Positions 1 to 12,232 of a DNA stretch of 64,000 bases are shown one piece after another. The stretch covers positions 17,546,001-17,610,000 of the forward strand of contig CM059621.1 of assembly GCA_030435675.1 (NCBI GenBank), read 5' to 3'. Position 1 is the stretch's first letter. Each line of letters starts with the position of its first letter. The notes beneath the pieces were generated by a model. The model ran no database searches. It was not told the origin of the DNA and worked only from the letters and a program-made list of their open reading frames with translations. A program made the translations under genes and the position numbers. The stretch is from Steinernema hermaphroditum (Eukaryota > Nematoda > Chromadorea > Rhabditida > Steinernematidae).

Positions 1-683
1 AAAACTCAAGTCAGATCAAGTCGAAATTGATTATTAGCAGCACCGGTAATTAGAGTACATGGAAATAAGAACTGCTTTGTTTTATTACTGTTGAAAGCTA
101 TGAGATGGAATTAACCTTAAACGCCACTTGGTTCTTGTTAAAGTATTTATGCGAACTCATTAAATGCGTTGTCTCCGCCGGGTGGAGAGGTCCGACGCCA
201 GGTGTGACCAACTCGTTTAGCATGTTCCGTTGGACCGGCTCTTGTGGCTACGTCCTAGAAAGCGATAGAAAGCGACCACAGCGAGCTGTGGTTCTTCCTT
301 GTGTGGCGTTGGGGATTGTAGGTCGTCCTGTGAGTTGAAGAATTGACAATATTTCGGTATGTCGGAAGTAGAATGAAAAGCAGGTGATGCTCATTCATAA
401 CTCATAAGGTTTGTAGAACTAAAAAACTACAAATTGAGCAACGAACTTCCTCGGAGATAAGTGATGTTTTCCCAGGATTATCTGGATGAGCTAGGCATTC
501 GGCAGAAGGCACGGCTCCAAGGTCAAAATACGGTGTAGTTTGTAGCGCCACTATCTTCGACGACGTGCATCGATTCGCCGGCGTCGTCTTTTGTGGTGCG
601 ACTGACGACTGCATCGCATGCAATCGCATTGTCCCTTTCCATTTTGAGAGCCAAATTTTGCATTTTTTACTTCGAATTCCAGA
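1..683. other. No gene recognised; upstream flank of PEX3
   Basis: I see no coding exon, RNA gene or clear repeat here. The open frames on both strands show no family resemblance and no splice-compatible structure. The last few hundred bases presumably contain the PEX3 promoter and 5' UTR, but no TATA box or other site can be pointed to with confidence. Confidence 0.4.
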
Positions 684-1997
684 ATGGAAACCGCGTGGAA
701 ATGCTACGATTTCGTGAAGCGGAATCGCGGAAAGATCATCGTTGCGGGTACTGTAACTGGCGGCGTTCTGTTTGCAAAGCATCTTTACGAGACGAATCAG
801 CAGAAAAGCGAAGAGCTCCATGTGGATCACGCTCAAGTTGCAGCGGTAAGTACAGTAATCTCACAAAGCCCTTATAGTCCTGCTTCTAGGCTCGATGCCA
901 GTACATCTTCGACAGCAACCATCGCTCCTGCGAAACCAAAGTCGTCGAACTCATCCCGTGCATTCGGAATCTCCTCGAAAACTACTATAACGTCGAGTAT
1001 CTGATCACGATGCTGCGAGGTGACACGCTAAATCAGGCAGAAAAAGTCGAAATTTGGGGAAAACTAAAAGTTAGCTTTTGGACATTCAGATCTATAACTG
1101 TAAGCTCTATATTTAGGTTATGTCCGTTGCCAGAGTTGTGGCAGCCGCCTACTCCTATTCAGCCCTAGTGCACGTTATGAAGTGCCAGATGTCGATCGTT
1201 TCCGCCGGGATCTACGGTACCATGCAGACTTCCGAGAAGCCTAAGTCCAGCGGATGGTAAGCGAGAGAATTCAGGAGAGGACATCAAAATTACATTCGTC
1301 TTTCCAGGCTATCCTACCTTCCAGAAGCTATATCCTCCCAGTTCCGAGGAAACGACACTCCCGCCCTTCCCTCTTCGCACGCTTCCCAGGAAGTGTTCCT
1401 CCGCTGTATTCAGTACTTCACCTCTGCGGGCATTTCCCAACTCTTCGAGGCAATCTACAACATGACCTCCGATGTAGTGAGAGACATTGAGCTCACGGCG
1501 AAGCTCACTTGTTCTGAAGTAAACGCCATGCTAACAACGCTTTTCTCCCAAGTGGAACAGCTGGATTTGGCCAAATTTGTTGTCCCCGTACGTATATCGC
1601 CTACCTGCACGTTCCTATATCAATGTCTCTTTAGGGCTTCGGGGAGAATGCTTCTCTCAATGAGCTCCTAGAACGTCTCGTCTTCATTGTCCAATCGGAA
1701 AAATTCAAGAACAACCTCCGAAACTCTCTCGATCCTTTCCTTGAAGCCGCGATGACCGTAAGACCGTAAACATGGTTAGGCCGCTCTTAACGTCACATTC
1801 TTTAGTCAATAGTCACAGCTCATGGAAGAACCGAGGCGAAACCATTCGCGAAGATCATTCCCACGATTGCGGACGCCTTCTTCAGTGTCGCCTCGACCGA
1901 TTTCGACTCTCCTGTTCAGAACTGCATCTGCTCGTCCGAGCTCTACCGCCTTTCCAAAGACGTTTTCAATGCTAACATCATGGATTCTATACGATAG
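684..1997 (+). CDS. pex3: Peroxisomal biogenesis factor 3 (PEX3), 6 exons
   Basis: Exons: 684-845, 890-1069, 1117-1256, 1308-1587, 1635-1757 and 1806-1997. They splice in phase into about 358 residues, close to the 373 of human PEX3. PEX3 is the peroxisomal membrane anchor that docks PEX19 with newly made membrane proteins. Visible features are a short N-terminal segment followed by a hydrophobic anchor (residues about 17-31, GKIIVAGTVTGGVLF), then the family's QYIFDSN motif, and a conserved EIWGKLK stretch at the end of exon 2. A hydrophobic block (VAAAYSYSALVHVM) follows in exon 3, as in other PEX3 proteins. All five introns are under 60 nt with GT-AG ends. The start is the first in-frame ATG and gives the usual PEX3 N-terminus. 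The identification is recalled from family motifs, not from a search. Confidence 0.9.
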
Positions 1998-3767
1998 TTT
2001 TCCATTAGTCAACTCTCCACAAAATTTGAAATTATTTGATAAAAAAGTCGGTGACAGACTGCAATCAACATTTCGAGTTGCTGAATTTGGGATCAACAAG
2101 AGATGTAGGTGATGAATTCATGCAAGTCAATGAGTCCGAAAATTCGAAAGTCGAAAATCCGAAAAATCGTCGGCTCTGGGCTGAATGGCGCCGGATAATG
2201 TAAAAAGACGGAAACGCCTACTTTTATTGATTATCTCGGGTGGCAATCGTACAGTGTAATCAATCCGGTTAGCTGACAGAACCGTCATTCCAACATCATC
2301 CCTGATCACAGATTCATGCATGGGCTAATATGCCAGCTTGGCTCCGGCCTAATCTTATGCCTAGGAATTTAAAGTGGCGTGCGAGCTAAGAGATCCCCGC
2401 ATTAATCGCCACTGCCAGAATATCGTCTCTCGAAAAATCGGAAAAAGGCCATCTAATAATACAGGGCTCATCCCTCGGGTCCACTTAAAATTCATAGGTA
2501 TATATGAGCCTAAGTGAGATCATCAATGTTTGCCCTGGCGGGCATCTTACGCTAGTGAAGAGGAGATGCTAGAAGGCCTCTCTTATGCAGTTTTTACCGG
2601 CAAATTTTTCAGGCAATCGAACCAAAGACTAGTTTTTTATGTTATCAACGTTTTATTCGATATAATGTTTACAATTAGTTGTCACTTGATGTGTCGTCAA
2701 GTGACGTATGGAATTAAATGAATCACTCTGCGAACGTTTTTGTGCCGGGACGTAATTTGCGCCATCGAAAGTTTTCAAATAAAAAAAAACATTATATCGA
2801 ATTCAAATCTCGTTTAAAAACAAAAATGTTCAACTTACGGGGATTGAACCTACGAGTCTCAGTCTAACAATTAGACTGCTAACCACCTACACTACCTGTG
2901 CATTCTGATTGATGCTTCGTTACGAGGTTTATCAGATCTAACCATCTTTGGTTTGCTTTACATTTTCTTAGAGAGAGCCATTGTTATTTTAGCGAATTCA
3001 GAGAGCTATACGAACCCTTAAAATTTAAGCCCTACTATTGGCATCTGACACTTTTAGTGGTTCAGGTGTTAGCCTGTAGGGTGTGCCAAAAGTTCTGTGA
3101 CGGAGATTGTAATGACGGAGATCGTCATATGGGCTTTGCGATGGCCTCTTAACTTCCATACGAAATCGAAAACGTATTTTATGGAAAGTCGTCTAGAAGG
3201 CTGAGTTTTAGGATTCTTCGAAGAGAGATTTCGTTCCAGGTTTTGAGAAGAGCGGTTTTCAGTGAATCAATGGGGCAGGCCTTCTCATTTAGGATCCATT
3301 CAACTCGAGCTCCTGTGATTCGAAGCCGAGTTTGAATCGCTCGACTCAATTCGATGACTCGAAGCCTAGTTCATTTGATTCGGTAGAAAGTCCCATTAAA
3401 TTTTTAGGTCAACATAAACCAAAAAGAAGCACATTTAGGTCGGATTTAACCATGCACAGCATCTGAAACCTTGATCTACTTATTTCAGTCGGTCATACGT
3501 CATGCTCTTCCGAAACGCCTTTAACCTTCGCTCGTCTGTTTCATTTCTATAGCCGCCCACATTCCAAGCATAACCGACGCCGAAGTGATCATAGCGCGTG
3601 GCGCTCAGCGGCGTCGAATGTTTGTCTTTCGAAACATTACACCGCCTCAAAATAAGACAACGTTCCAAAACATTTACGCCCCGTTGGAAGCGCCGCTCGC
3701 AGCAGTTAATAATTGCGGGAGTCGTTTCGCCCTTCCATCGTGTCTATTGATCTGTGTCGATTTCAGT
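1998..3767. other. Intergenic, repeat remnants only
   Basis: No gene is recognised between PEX3 and the Ig-like gene. The stretch holds a tRNA-like sequence near 2834-2903 (listed separately). Near 3080-3110 there is one mariner-type terminal sequence (GTGTGCCAAAAGTTCTGTGA) for which I found no matching partner. Around 3300-3380 lies a short degenerate run built on GACTCGAAGCC-like units. Confidence 0.4.
2834..2903 (-). repeat. tRNA-like remnant (SINE head or tRNA pseudogene)
   Basis: Read on the minus strand it has an A-box-like start (TAGTGTAGGTGGTTAGCA), a long anticodon-like hairpin with CAGTCTAA and TTAGACTG arms, and a B-box-like GGTTCAATCC. The T-stem is poorly paired and the acceptor ends do not pair, so it is not a functional tRNA. 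A tRNA-derived SINE head is the most likely origin. Confidence 0.45.
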
Positions 3768-5453
3768 ATGAACTTCCTACTTCCTCCTTTGATTTTGCTT
3801 ACTATCGTTGGATGTGTCGATGCCGCTATGTTCGTCTACCCTGCCAAGGTACGGTAATTAGCACTGTCAGACGGGTGTTGAAACGATCACACTTTGTGAC
3901 AATTGGGGAACGTCACAGTAAAATTTCTATGAAGTGTACCAGCTCGAATGAGTTTACATTTGATCCTACAGTAGGCTCCGATTGTTGATGAGGGCTTTAC
4001 CGACCAGGCTTTCGATAAAATGACGCAAAACAAATTGTGGTTTCCCTTTGTCATTCTGAATAGCTGAGATTTTTGAGCACCGCACACTTGAATTTGGGAC
4101 ATTTGACTACAAGCCAGTTCAGTACGGTTCGAATAATTTGATCTGTAAGAACTCGGTGAACTAGAAGTGCGCAGCTCAATCGTAATCAGAGCCGTGCAAC
4201 CTGAGACTTCCAAGACCTAATTGGAAGAGACCGAGACTTTCGTGAGTTTGAAAGTATTACCGTCTCTCCGAGAAATCGTTTTTTTTTCCGACGAGTAAGC
4301 CACACAGCCGCTGAGGACTCATAATACCCGCGGAGAACGCAGGAGAGCGGAGCTTCCTCCTCGCATGTTTACCGTAATTATCGTGCCTTCTGAAATGGAA
4401 TACAGTAATCCATGTAGGACCGAACATCCAAGTCGCGCCGAGAGACTCGGCACAAGACTGCATCGTAATTTATCGATACGTTGTTGTACAGCATTTCAGG
4501 TTTCATAATTCCATAAAGCCGAACCAAGGAACATAACAAACGGCATCAGAGCACACCATGACGTTGTTTTACAGCAATTTACAACAATAGATAGGGTTAC
4601 AGCCTCCCAGTGGATGGACAATGTCCTAAAACGAGGTCAAAATATTTCATATTTCGACCCCCTTTTCCGGCGCATGGGCTTATTAAACCTAGGCATGGGC
4701 TTTGAGTGCAAAAAGTGCCTTTAGTCTTTAGTCTTTATTGTATGGTACAGAATTCAGCTGGCCCTTTTCCAGACATGCCTAGCACGTAGACTTTTGGCCG
4801 CTATTCCGAGCTTTGGCCGCCCGAAAATACTATTTGTTAATGGCGCTCACTTTCTTATAAGCAGTGAAATGAAAATTTTTCCTATTATTCTAGACAGTCT
4901 ACTGTCTACAGCTTGCATCACAACAATTATGCTGGCAAGCAGTTTTCAAGGCCAAAGACTTTCCGAATTTCGTTAATCTTACAGAAGGTTACGGTTACAC
5001 GAATGATCGCTCACTGTTCATATTATGAATGAACACAACTGTAAAGAAAAAATCTTCATTACATTCCTTATTTAGGTCGGAGAAAAAGTCGTGCTAGATC
5101 TTGGACCGGCCATCAGGACTTGGATGCGAAGCAAAGCAGGCAATATCACCGAAGTGATTTCGAAGTGCGAAGGGAACCTTAAGATAGCGGGACCGAAGTG
5201 TTCCGGCTGGCGAAATACGGAGACGGTATCTTCCAATTTCCACGACGCCCATTCAACGTCTCGCATTTAGAACAAACTCACTCCGAGCAAGGACTTTGTC
5301 AACGAAGATGGTCAGCTCATCATAGTCTCCTACCAAGAGTCTGACGCTGGTCAGTACGGCTCTCCGGATGAGCCGATGAGAGTCGAGACGTTCGAGGGAG
5401 GATACGCGATGCTTCCGCGGACGGCAATTTCCGTTCAGACGAAAAACGACTGA
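3768..5453 (+). CDS. Small secreted immunoglobulin-like protein, 3 exons
   Basis: Exons 3768-3848, 5076-5225 and 5271-5453, all phase 0, give about 137 residues. Exon 1 encodes a signal peptide (MNFLLPPLILLTIVGCVDA). The mature part begins with a GEKVVLDLG strand, contains two cysteines and a tryptophan typical of the core of an Ig fold, and ends with DGQLIIVSYQESDAGQYG, the usual D-x-G-x-Y signature of the F strand. The predicted product is extracellular and has no membrane anchor. Intron 2 is 45 nt; intron 1 is 1.2 kb and carries no recognised gene. A polyadenylation signal AATAAA lies at 5492-5497. The Ig call rests on motif spacing; the usual first cysteine is replaced by Leu in the VLDLG strand, so this is a divergent domain. 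Ligand and function are unknown. Confidence 0.7.
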
Positions 5454-7929
5454 CCGAGTTCCAAAGCGATCCTTTGCAGCTTGTAGATAGTAATAAAGTT
5501 TGATTTATGTTAGAATAAATTTAAATATTCAATTCGTAACGTGACATACAGTCGATGCAATTACTAGTCTACAAACTGCAATTAGCGTCTGGTTCAAAAC
5601 CTTAACAACTACGACGATGTACAGAAAAAGGCGTTTTAGCATAGAAAAGTGATCTCAATGTCGTTTGTCGCTTCGAGGATTCCAGTGAGCCTGTCTTCTC
5701 GATGGGGGCTCCAGGGGGTTCAGGCAGAAGTGACTTCGTGATTTTCATCGTTGTTGCAAGCCTGACATCAGCGGGTTTGCGCTTCTCTTTAGGTCGGCCT
5801 TTTTGGAAGGCATGTAACTGGCTTTATCTAACAGCTTAAAGGAATAATGTTATGGTCAAAGCCTGGGGTCAAAGCGAGTCGACTCCTGGCCTTGTCTTTC
5901 GGTTAAAAATGGTCTCGTTTCAGGCGGTTGCTTTTGATGCGGGTGGATACATTGCAGTTACTGGCTGATCGGCAGCATTTACTAGCTGATCAAAACGGTA
6001 ACAGAATTTTCAAACACGCAATTCGCGCCAATAGGTGAAATTCACGGTTAAATCAGCTAAGAGAATTGCGCGCATTTGCCGTGTATCCGTTTTTTCGCTT
6101 CTCTTTTTCGTTTTCCGACCGGTCTGACACTTGGATGGTCCAAAAATGACATTCCAGTCTACTGTCTAAATGCCTTCTTTTGTTCTCACCCCGTACTATA
6201 TGTATTGCGGAAAGTTATACGCTACCACCTAACCTTCATCATTTGCTATTGCAAACTTGCATCCGTGTCCCATTCACGACCGTAATATTGACCTGTCAAT
6301 TAGCAAATTAGTCTTCTCATTTTGTATTTTGAAAAGATGACTTCCCTACTCGCTAGCTTGGCTAGCTTCCCCTCCCTCTTCAGCGCTCAAAAACCGCCGC
6401 TACAAATCATTGGCCTTCCATGCGAAAGACAACAAGCTTTTGCTTCCTACCGTATTCCTGCAGAATTGAGAAGCGCCGCTAACGTCGCTCAGCCATACAA
6501 TCCATGACAAATGGGCCTCTTGCGCTCGCGCACTAATCCCTTCGAGACTCTTCTGTCCGAAAATTTTAAAATCCATCTTCCACTCGTAGATTCGGTGCGA
6601 TAACAATATTCACACATGGCGCCACGCATAGGCCCCTCGGGACCGTCGCCAAATTCAAATGTCATGACAAAGGGTCTTCGAATCTCGAGAGGCCAGCGCC
6701 TCCGCCGTCTTCAAGGGTCTTCCACTCAAAACGAGGAGATTGATGAAGAATTTCGGCGCCGCCACGGCCTATGCGCTCGAACAAAAGTTTCCATCAGCGG
6801 CGTCGTCGTGTCGGAGGGGCTACTATACATGCGCCGCCGAGGCCCATTTGCATAAGCACCATCTGTGGGGGTCTAGCCAATGCATGTATGTATCGCCGCA
6901 CGCATCGTGCCACCGCCATTGCAAGAATTGTTGCCCCCTGCGCTGCCGCCGCCGTCGCTTATCGCCTAATCTAATCCTGTCCGGATTTGGCTCATTAAGG
7001 GTGACGAAAATGAGGGCCGAGCAGCGCTTCTAAACTCAATTCTTACATGGGCATGTGGACGACGGCGCCGTCGCTAACTGCCCGAACGACCGCCTCCCCG
7101 CCCGCCTCCCTCCAAAAGCGCGCTTCTCCACGGGAGCGCAGTAGTCTTCTTCGCCTGCATCGGTCGAGATTGTTCCCTCGCGAAGAGTGCCGTCGCCGCC
7201 ACAGCCGCCGCCGTACTCCTTAACATGGTAAGTCCCGGAGTTTAGTTGCCTTTGGGCAAGCGGCCCACCCGGCAAATAACATTATTGTCGCAAGCAGCAG
7301 CGGCGGATGCGTCCATTTTATTAGCATGCAACACAATCGTTACTAACGACTTAACGACAAGTCGAATCCAATCTTCGCCGGCCCCAGACAACGCACTTAG
7401 GGATGCGTCGCTGTCCAAATGGACGTTGACAGCCAAAACTTGCTTTGCTTGGATTTCCGCCGAATTTGCGACGTCCCCTAACAGAAAGTTATAATTTGAT
7501 AAAAATCGACGTATTGGCCCAAAAACGATCCGAATTAGGCGTTCCAGCTTGTTTTTGTGGAAATCGAGTTTGAAATTCTGAGGAAACCATGTCATAGAGC
7601 ATCTAGAACAGTTACATTCTGTGATAACAATTGCCCAAGGATAGTGGTGTACAAGAAGGGTGCATTAGTTCCTACGCATTTTCAATGCAGACCTAACGAT
7701 CCACTCCGCTAGTGATCCGGAAAATAGAGAAACTACCGGTGTAGGGTATGTACGTTCCACCTTAAAAACTTATCCGTAGGAAGCTGATTTGATCAGCCAC
7801 TTTATCTTTCTAATGCATATTTTTCATAAAGTTTCGAACACAAATCATAGTTTCCATGAATTATCGCTTCTAAAACCTCGTGTAAGCATTGTAAGATGAC
7901 TAGGTTAAGAAAACTCAAAAAAGTGGTTG

Positions 7930-7995
7930 AGATGGGAGCCGAACCCGGAACCGAATAATGACAACCGAGATACTACCCACTTCGACCACACAGAC
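7930..7995 (-). repeat. tRNA-Asp-like remnant
   Basis: On the minus strand the order is a GTGGGTAGTATCTC segment, an anticodon-loop-like TTGTCAT with GTC in the anticodon place, then a T-arm-like CGGGTTCGGCTCCC. This parallels tRNA-Asp(GTC). The anticodon stem and acceptor stem are not intact, so a dead tRNA or SINE head is more likely than a working gene. Confidence 0.4.
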
Positions 7996-9055
7996 AGATT
8001 CCAACAGACCGAAAAGCCGACTATAACCATTTCCGAAAGGTGTTTACATGGTCAGGTGTGCGTATAAGTCAACAGGCTTTTGGAGTTAACATTCACTAAG
8101 ATATTCCTACCTGTGTGCCAATTTTCCGACCTGATATGAGGCAGACAGATTGGTCTGCAGGGTTCCTTGTCAGTAGACTGAACTCCTGTAGGATAACACT
8201 AGGCCTATTTACATAACACTATATGAGCAGATCATTGCCACCACCTACCGAATTACATAAAAATGTGGATATGGATATTGCATGCGGATATTTGACAAAA
8301 CGAAATCAGAGTTCAGTGATCACGATATAAGCCTACGTGTCCAAACGGACATCTTTCAAATGGCCAGCTTCGCCAAATATCCGGTCGGAACACATTCACT
8401 CCGCTGATTTACAGCATCCGAAAGATCTAATTGAGCTCAATAATCTCGTAAATCATACCATTATTGGATATCCGATCAGGAAGCTTGTCAAAAGCCGCTT
8501 TAATTGGATGGTTAGCTCAGGTATAACTTCCTGCTGAGCTACTTACTTTACGAGAGTATAGAATGAATGCAAAACAATTGGCTGATTAATCGTTTCAATA
8601 GTAAAGGAAAACGAGAGGCGGAGACGCTGATTCACTTCGGCGATGTGGTTTTGGCGCCGTTTCCTCGGTCTAGTCATTCTATCGTTTCTTATTTCCAGCG
8701 GAAACGTTTCTGGTTTTCGTCCAAAACGTATTTTCGCGACCGTTTCATAGACACATTCGTACATGGCTACTACTTTTTAAGAACGATTAGCTATGTAATA
8801 AAGATAAAAGAACAGATCTAGCATTACTAAACCAAAGTCAGGTCAAACGCAGTTTTTTTTAGCAAAATTTGGTGTGTTAGGTATGACTTGATATGCATAA
8901 TTGCGTCAGATTTCAGTTGATGGGGGTTGAGGTGATGGTTTGCGCGCTCTTTGCGCGGGACAACTCTTTCGCAATCCCTTTGCGAAATGGCTGCCAGTCC
9001 AGTGCAGGTGTTCAACCATATCGGGTGTTTCAAAATCTTTATTTGTGTATATTCT

Positions 9056-9120
9056 TTAGCGTCGGGCCTGGTCAGTACTTGGATCGGAGACGGTCCGGGA
9101 ATCCCAGGTGTTGTACGCAA
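9056..9120 (+). rRNA. 5S rRNA 3' half, partial (pseudogene or 5S-derived SINE)
   Basis: The run contains GTCGGGCCTGGTCAGTACTT, GGATCGGAGACGG, GGGAATCCCAGGTG and TTGTACGCA in order, the well-known 3' half of eukaryotic 5S rRNA (loop E, helices IV and V). The 5' half is missing: upstream of position 9056 the sequence no longer matches. It includes part of the internal promoter region but cannot encode a full 5S RNA, so it is a truncated copy. Confidence 0.8.
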
Positions 9121-12100
9121 TCAAACCGTGTGATGATAGACAAGTGCAATCCTCGGACCTCTTCGTTTACGCTTTTCACAATTTTGGCCCAGTCACCCAT
9201 GGCGACGTCTTTGACATTTCCCGTTGATGAATTGCACTTGCTGAGACGTGTCTCAGTATTGACATCGGAGCTAACAGCAACATTAACCCTGTCGCTTAAG
9301 AGTCATATATCGAAAGCGAGTGTTGATATTTCGGCGAAACAGGGCTAATTGAAGTTTAAGTCATATAAAATGAAGGCAGAAGGAGTGAAAAATATGCGAA
9401 TTTAATTCGGCGCTATATCTGAATTCAGTGTTGTGAATATTAAAATGCCAGCCCAATATGAACAGAGAATGGACGAGTCCGCTGGTCTGTGTGTTTTTCC
9501 GTGGGCACGAGAGTGGTCATTCGAGGAACGACCAATGAGCTATTGGTATCTCCAATAGAAGATGTTGGACTTTACATGTTTGGCCTTTCTCTTCTAAGCA
9601 TCAAAGTATCAGAGCAGGATACATCAAATAAGTATCTTAGCGTTTTTCGTACTGGACGAACGTGTGATATTTACGACGGCAACACGCAGCTCACTGGACC
9701 GTGACTTTGTTAAATGAATACAGACGCAAAAAACTCCACTTTTCCGTTTTTGTTATCCCAGCCGAGAGATCGTCGCTCCCCCGGTCCCCTCCTTCTCGTT
9801 CTCCATCATATTTTCAGAAATAAACACTCCTCTTCCGTTGTTATTCACCGCTTCCCTCTCTGTAATTCAATCAGTTTATGTGTCTCAGAACCCAATCATA
9901 ATGTTCTCCTCGCTCGCCGGCCGACTCAAAACATCGACTCACCCCTGACTCACCTACAGAGATACCTATCGTCTTGACCAGGAAATGCACCACTCTAGGC
10001 TAACTTGAAAAAGCGCTTTGCACTTTACCGACACCACCCTTTGCACTCTTACTGTGTGCATACATAAATTATGCGAATGGGTTTAACGGCCTCCGTTCCA
10101 TTGCCTTCCATTCAAGGCTGTCCTCTCGCGCGCGCGACACTTCCTAACCGAAGGGGGAAGCGCGTGTACTGTCCGCGCGCTGCGGTAATTGCGGCGGTGG
10201 AGAAGAAGAAGACGAAGAAGAAGAGCCCGCGAGCATTAGCCGGACACGTAGGCCTTTGCGGCGATCTTCTTTCGGCCGCCCGTCCGAAGGAGCTTTGGTG
10301 ATGCTGCTGGCTGTTCGCAGTGGTCGTTCGTGTTACAACAACTCGCCTAGAATGCGCGTAGATCGCCGCGACGACGACCACACATATACAACGACGACCA
10401 CGCCCTGACATCTTCTTCCCCTTCTTGCCTTCTTCTCGGGCTGCTGCCCGTGGCTCCCTTACCTGCCTCTTCCGCCCCTCGGGCACCCGCCCGTACTGTG
10501 CTGCTGCTGTTGTTGGCTTAATCACACAATTAGAGAGTGCTAGGTCCGAGTGGCAACTGCTCGTTGTGGAATTTCCGCAAGAAGGCGGCGGCACAGGATC
10601 GTTGGCTATCGTGCGATTTGTTTTCCTTTAGACGGGTGAATGACGGCCGCGATGCTAAGCCGAGGTCTTAAGCGGATTTGGAGGGATTCTTCTTATTTGA
10701 CGCGTCGTTTAATCGCAATTGACTAATTGGGTCTTCTTTGTCTTAGTGGAACGTGGGCCACTTTTACACACTTGGGGTATATTTGATAGTTCAGTATTCT
10801 GGACTCTAAAAGAGTGATTCAAGGCACTTTGTTAGAGTTAGGCTTAAGACGATTCCATAATCAGAAAAGATTCCGATGTTTTCTTACCCTTTCGATCCAA
10901 TGACTATCCAGTTTATATAAAGTACATCCCGTTGATGGACACTGAAGATCAACCTCGGCTTTCTGATTTTCTATAGCAGTTACCTCCAGAACTTTTTCAA
11001 CTCAGATTTGGAGCCGAATATCAAAAGTCAGGACCTCAGAGTGAAACGAACAGCAAAGAGTCAGACCTGTCAGGAAAGCCGTACGCGTTGATACGCGTTT
11101 TGGCTAATCACGATAAGACCATCATATGACCAAGTAACATATAAAGCTGCTTATTTTTTAATGCATTTTTCTTTTGTTTCCTCCACCTCAACTCTTTTAT
11201 TTAGACAACTTTAGCAGGCAAACTTTAGCAACATCGGTAAACCGACAACTCGAAGGACCCCAGAATGATTTAAATGGTACGGTATCATGACATTTTTTCT
11301 CTTTTTTCCGCTTGTACCACTCAATAGTCAAAGTGATAATGATAGAATAAGTGTTTCAAGTCGGCCTCAAGAACTCGGGGAACAAGATATCAGTGATTCA
11401 GAGCGTTATTAGATGATCAGTGAATGGATAGTACTATGCTAATTTACTGAGCAAGGAAAGAAACATTGACAGGCACAGAGCAACTCAGTAGACGAAGAAA
11501 TGTTTATGGTTTTTCTGCAGCTGCATGACCCTACAGTATGGACGGCCTTCTTGGGGAGGAATCAGCACTTCACCTTTCTGATACCCGCGCAAACTCTGAT
11601 GCCGTGTCTTGCTGTAATGCCGTTGACTCGGCGAAGATGATATATCATTCGCATCGCACTGATTCAGACAACTACTTTTTCATTGGGATGATTCATTTCT
11701 GGAGGCAGCGCCAACTCAGCTTACAGAGAAACGGACAAACCAGTGTGTGAGATAGCGATTCTGTTAGTCAATCAACAGAGTAACTTTTACTTTTCAGTGG
11801 TTCGGTTTCTTTACACATCCTCCGATTTTGTCGCATAGGACTATTTCGCACTTTCTTAATGTTTTCATATAATTGGCTTAGATTTGTTTACGTTGCATTA
11901 TTCCTCACGTTACCCTTTTGGGTGACCTCTTGTAGATTTTTTTATCTAATAGTCTAGAAGTGATTGAGTTGAATCAGCGAACGCGCTGTCTCCTCTTTCC
12001 CCTCTGGCCTAATTTTGAGATCAGAGATCGATCTTCTCTGGATCGAATTGAGCGGAAGTATTCCGGCGTGGTAATTGCGTTTTTGAGCTGCCGCCGTCGA

Positions 12101-12195
12101 GTGGTGCCAAAAGTGGCACAACATTCCACACGCCGGCGATTAGACCAAATTGCGCCGTTGCCCGCCACAACTCGCCCGCCCGCTGTGGTCGTGAT

Positions 12196-12232
12196 GTCCT
12201 CCTCCTCCTCCTCCTCCTCCGCCTCCGCCTCC
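12196..12232 (+). repeat. CTC/CCT trinucleotide microsatellite
   Basis: A run of CTC/TCC-type triplets, passing into CCTCCG units, inside a GC-rich block. Its reverse complement would read as poly-Glu or poly-Arg, which explains the open frames on the minus strand there. Confidence 0.7.

Noticed and set aside
402..836. 144-codon open frame overlapping PEX3 exon 1 in antisense
   Set aside because: Composition looks random and it overlaps a well-supported exon.
3080..3110. Mariner-type terminal sequence
   Set aside because: No inverted partner found nearby, so an element cannot be delimited.
8893..9348. 151-codon open frame
   Set aside because: It runs through the 5S rRNA fragment, so it is not a plausible coding sequence.
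10112..10594. 160-codon Arg/Ala-rich frame
   Set aside because: GC-rich block with open frames on both strands; no domain, no splice context.
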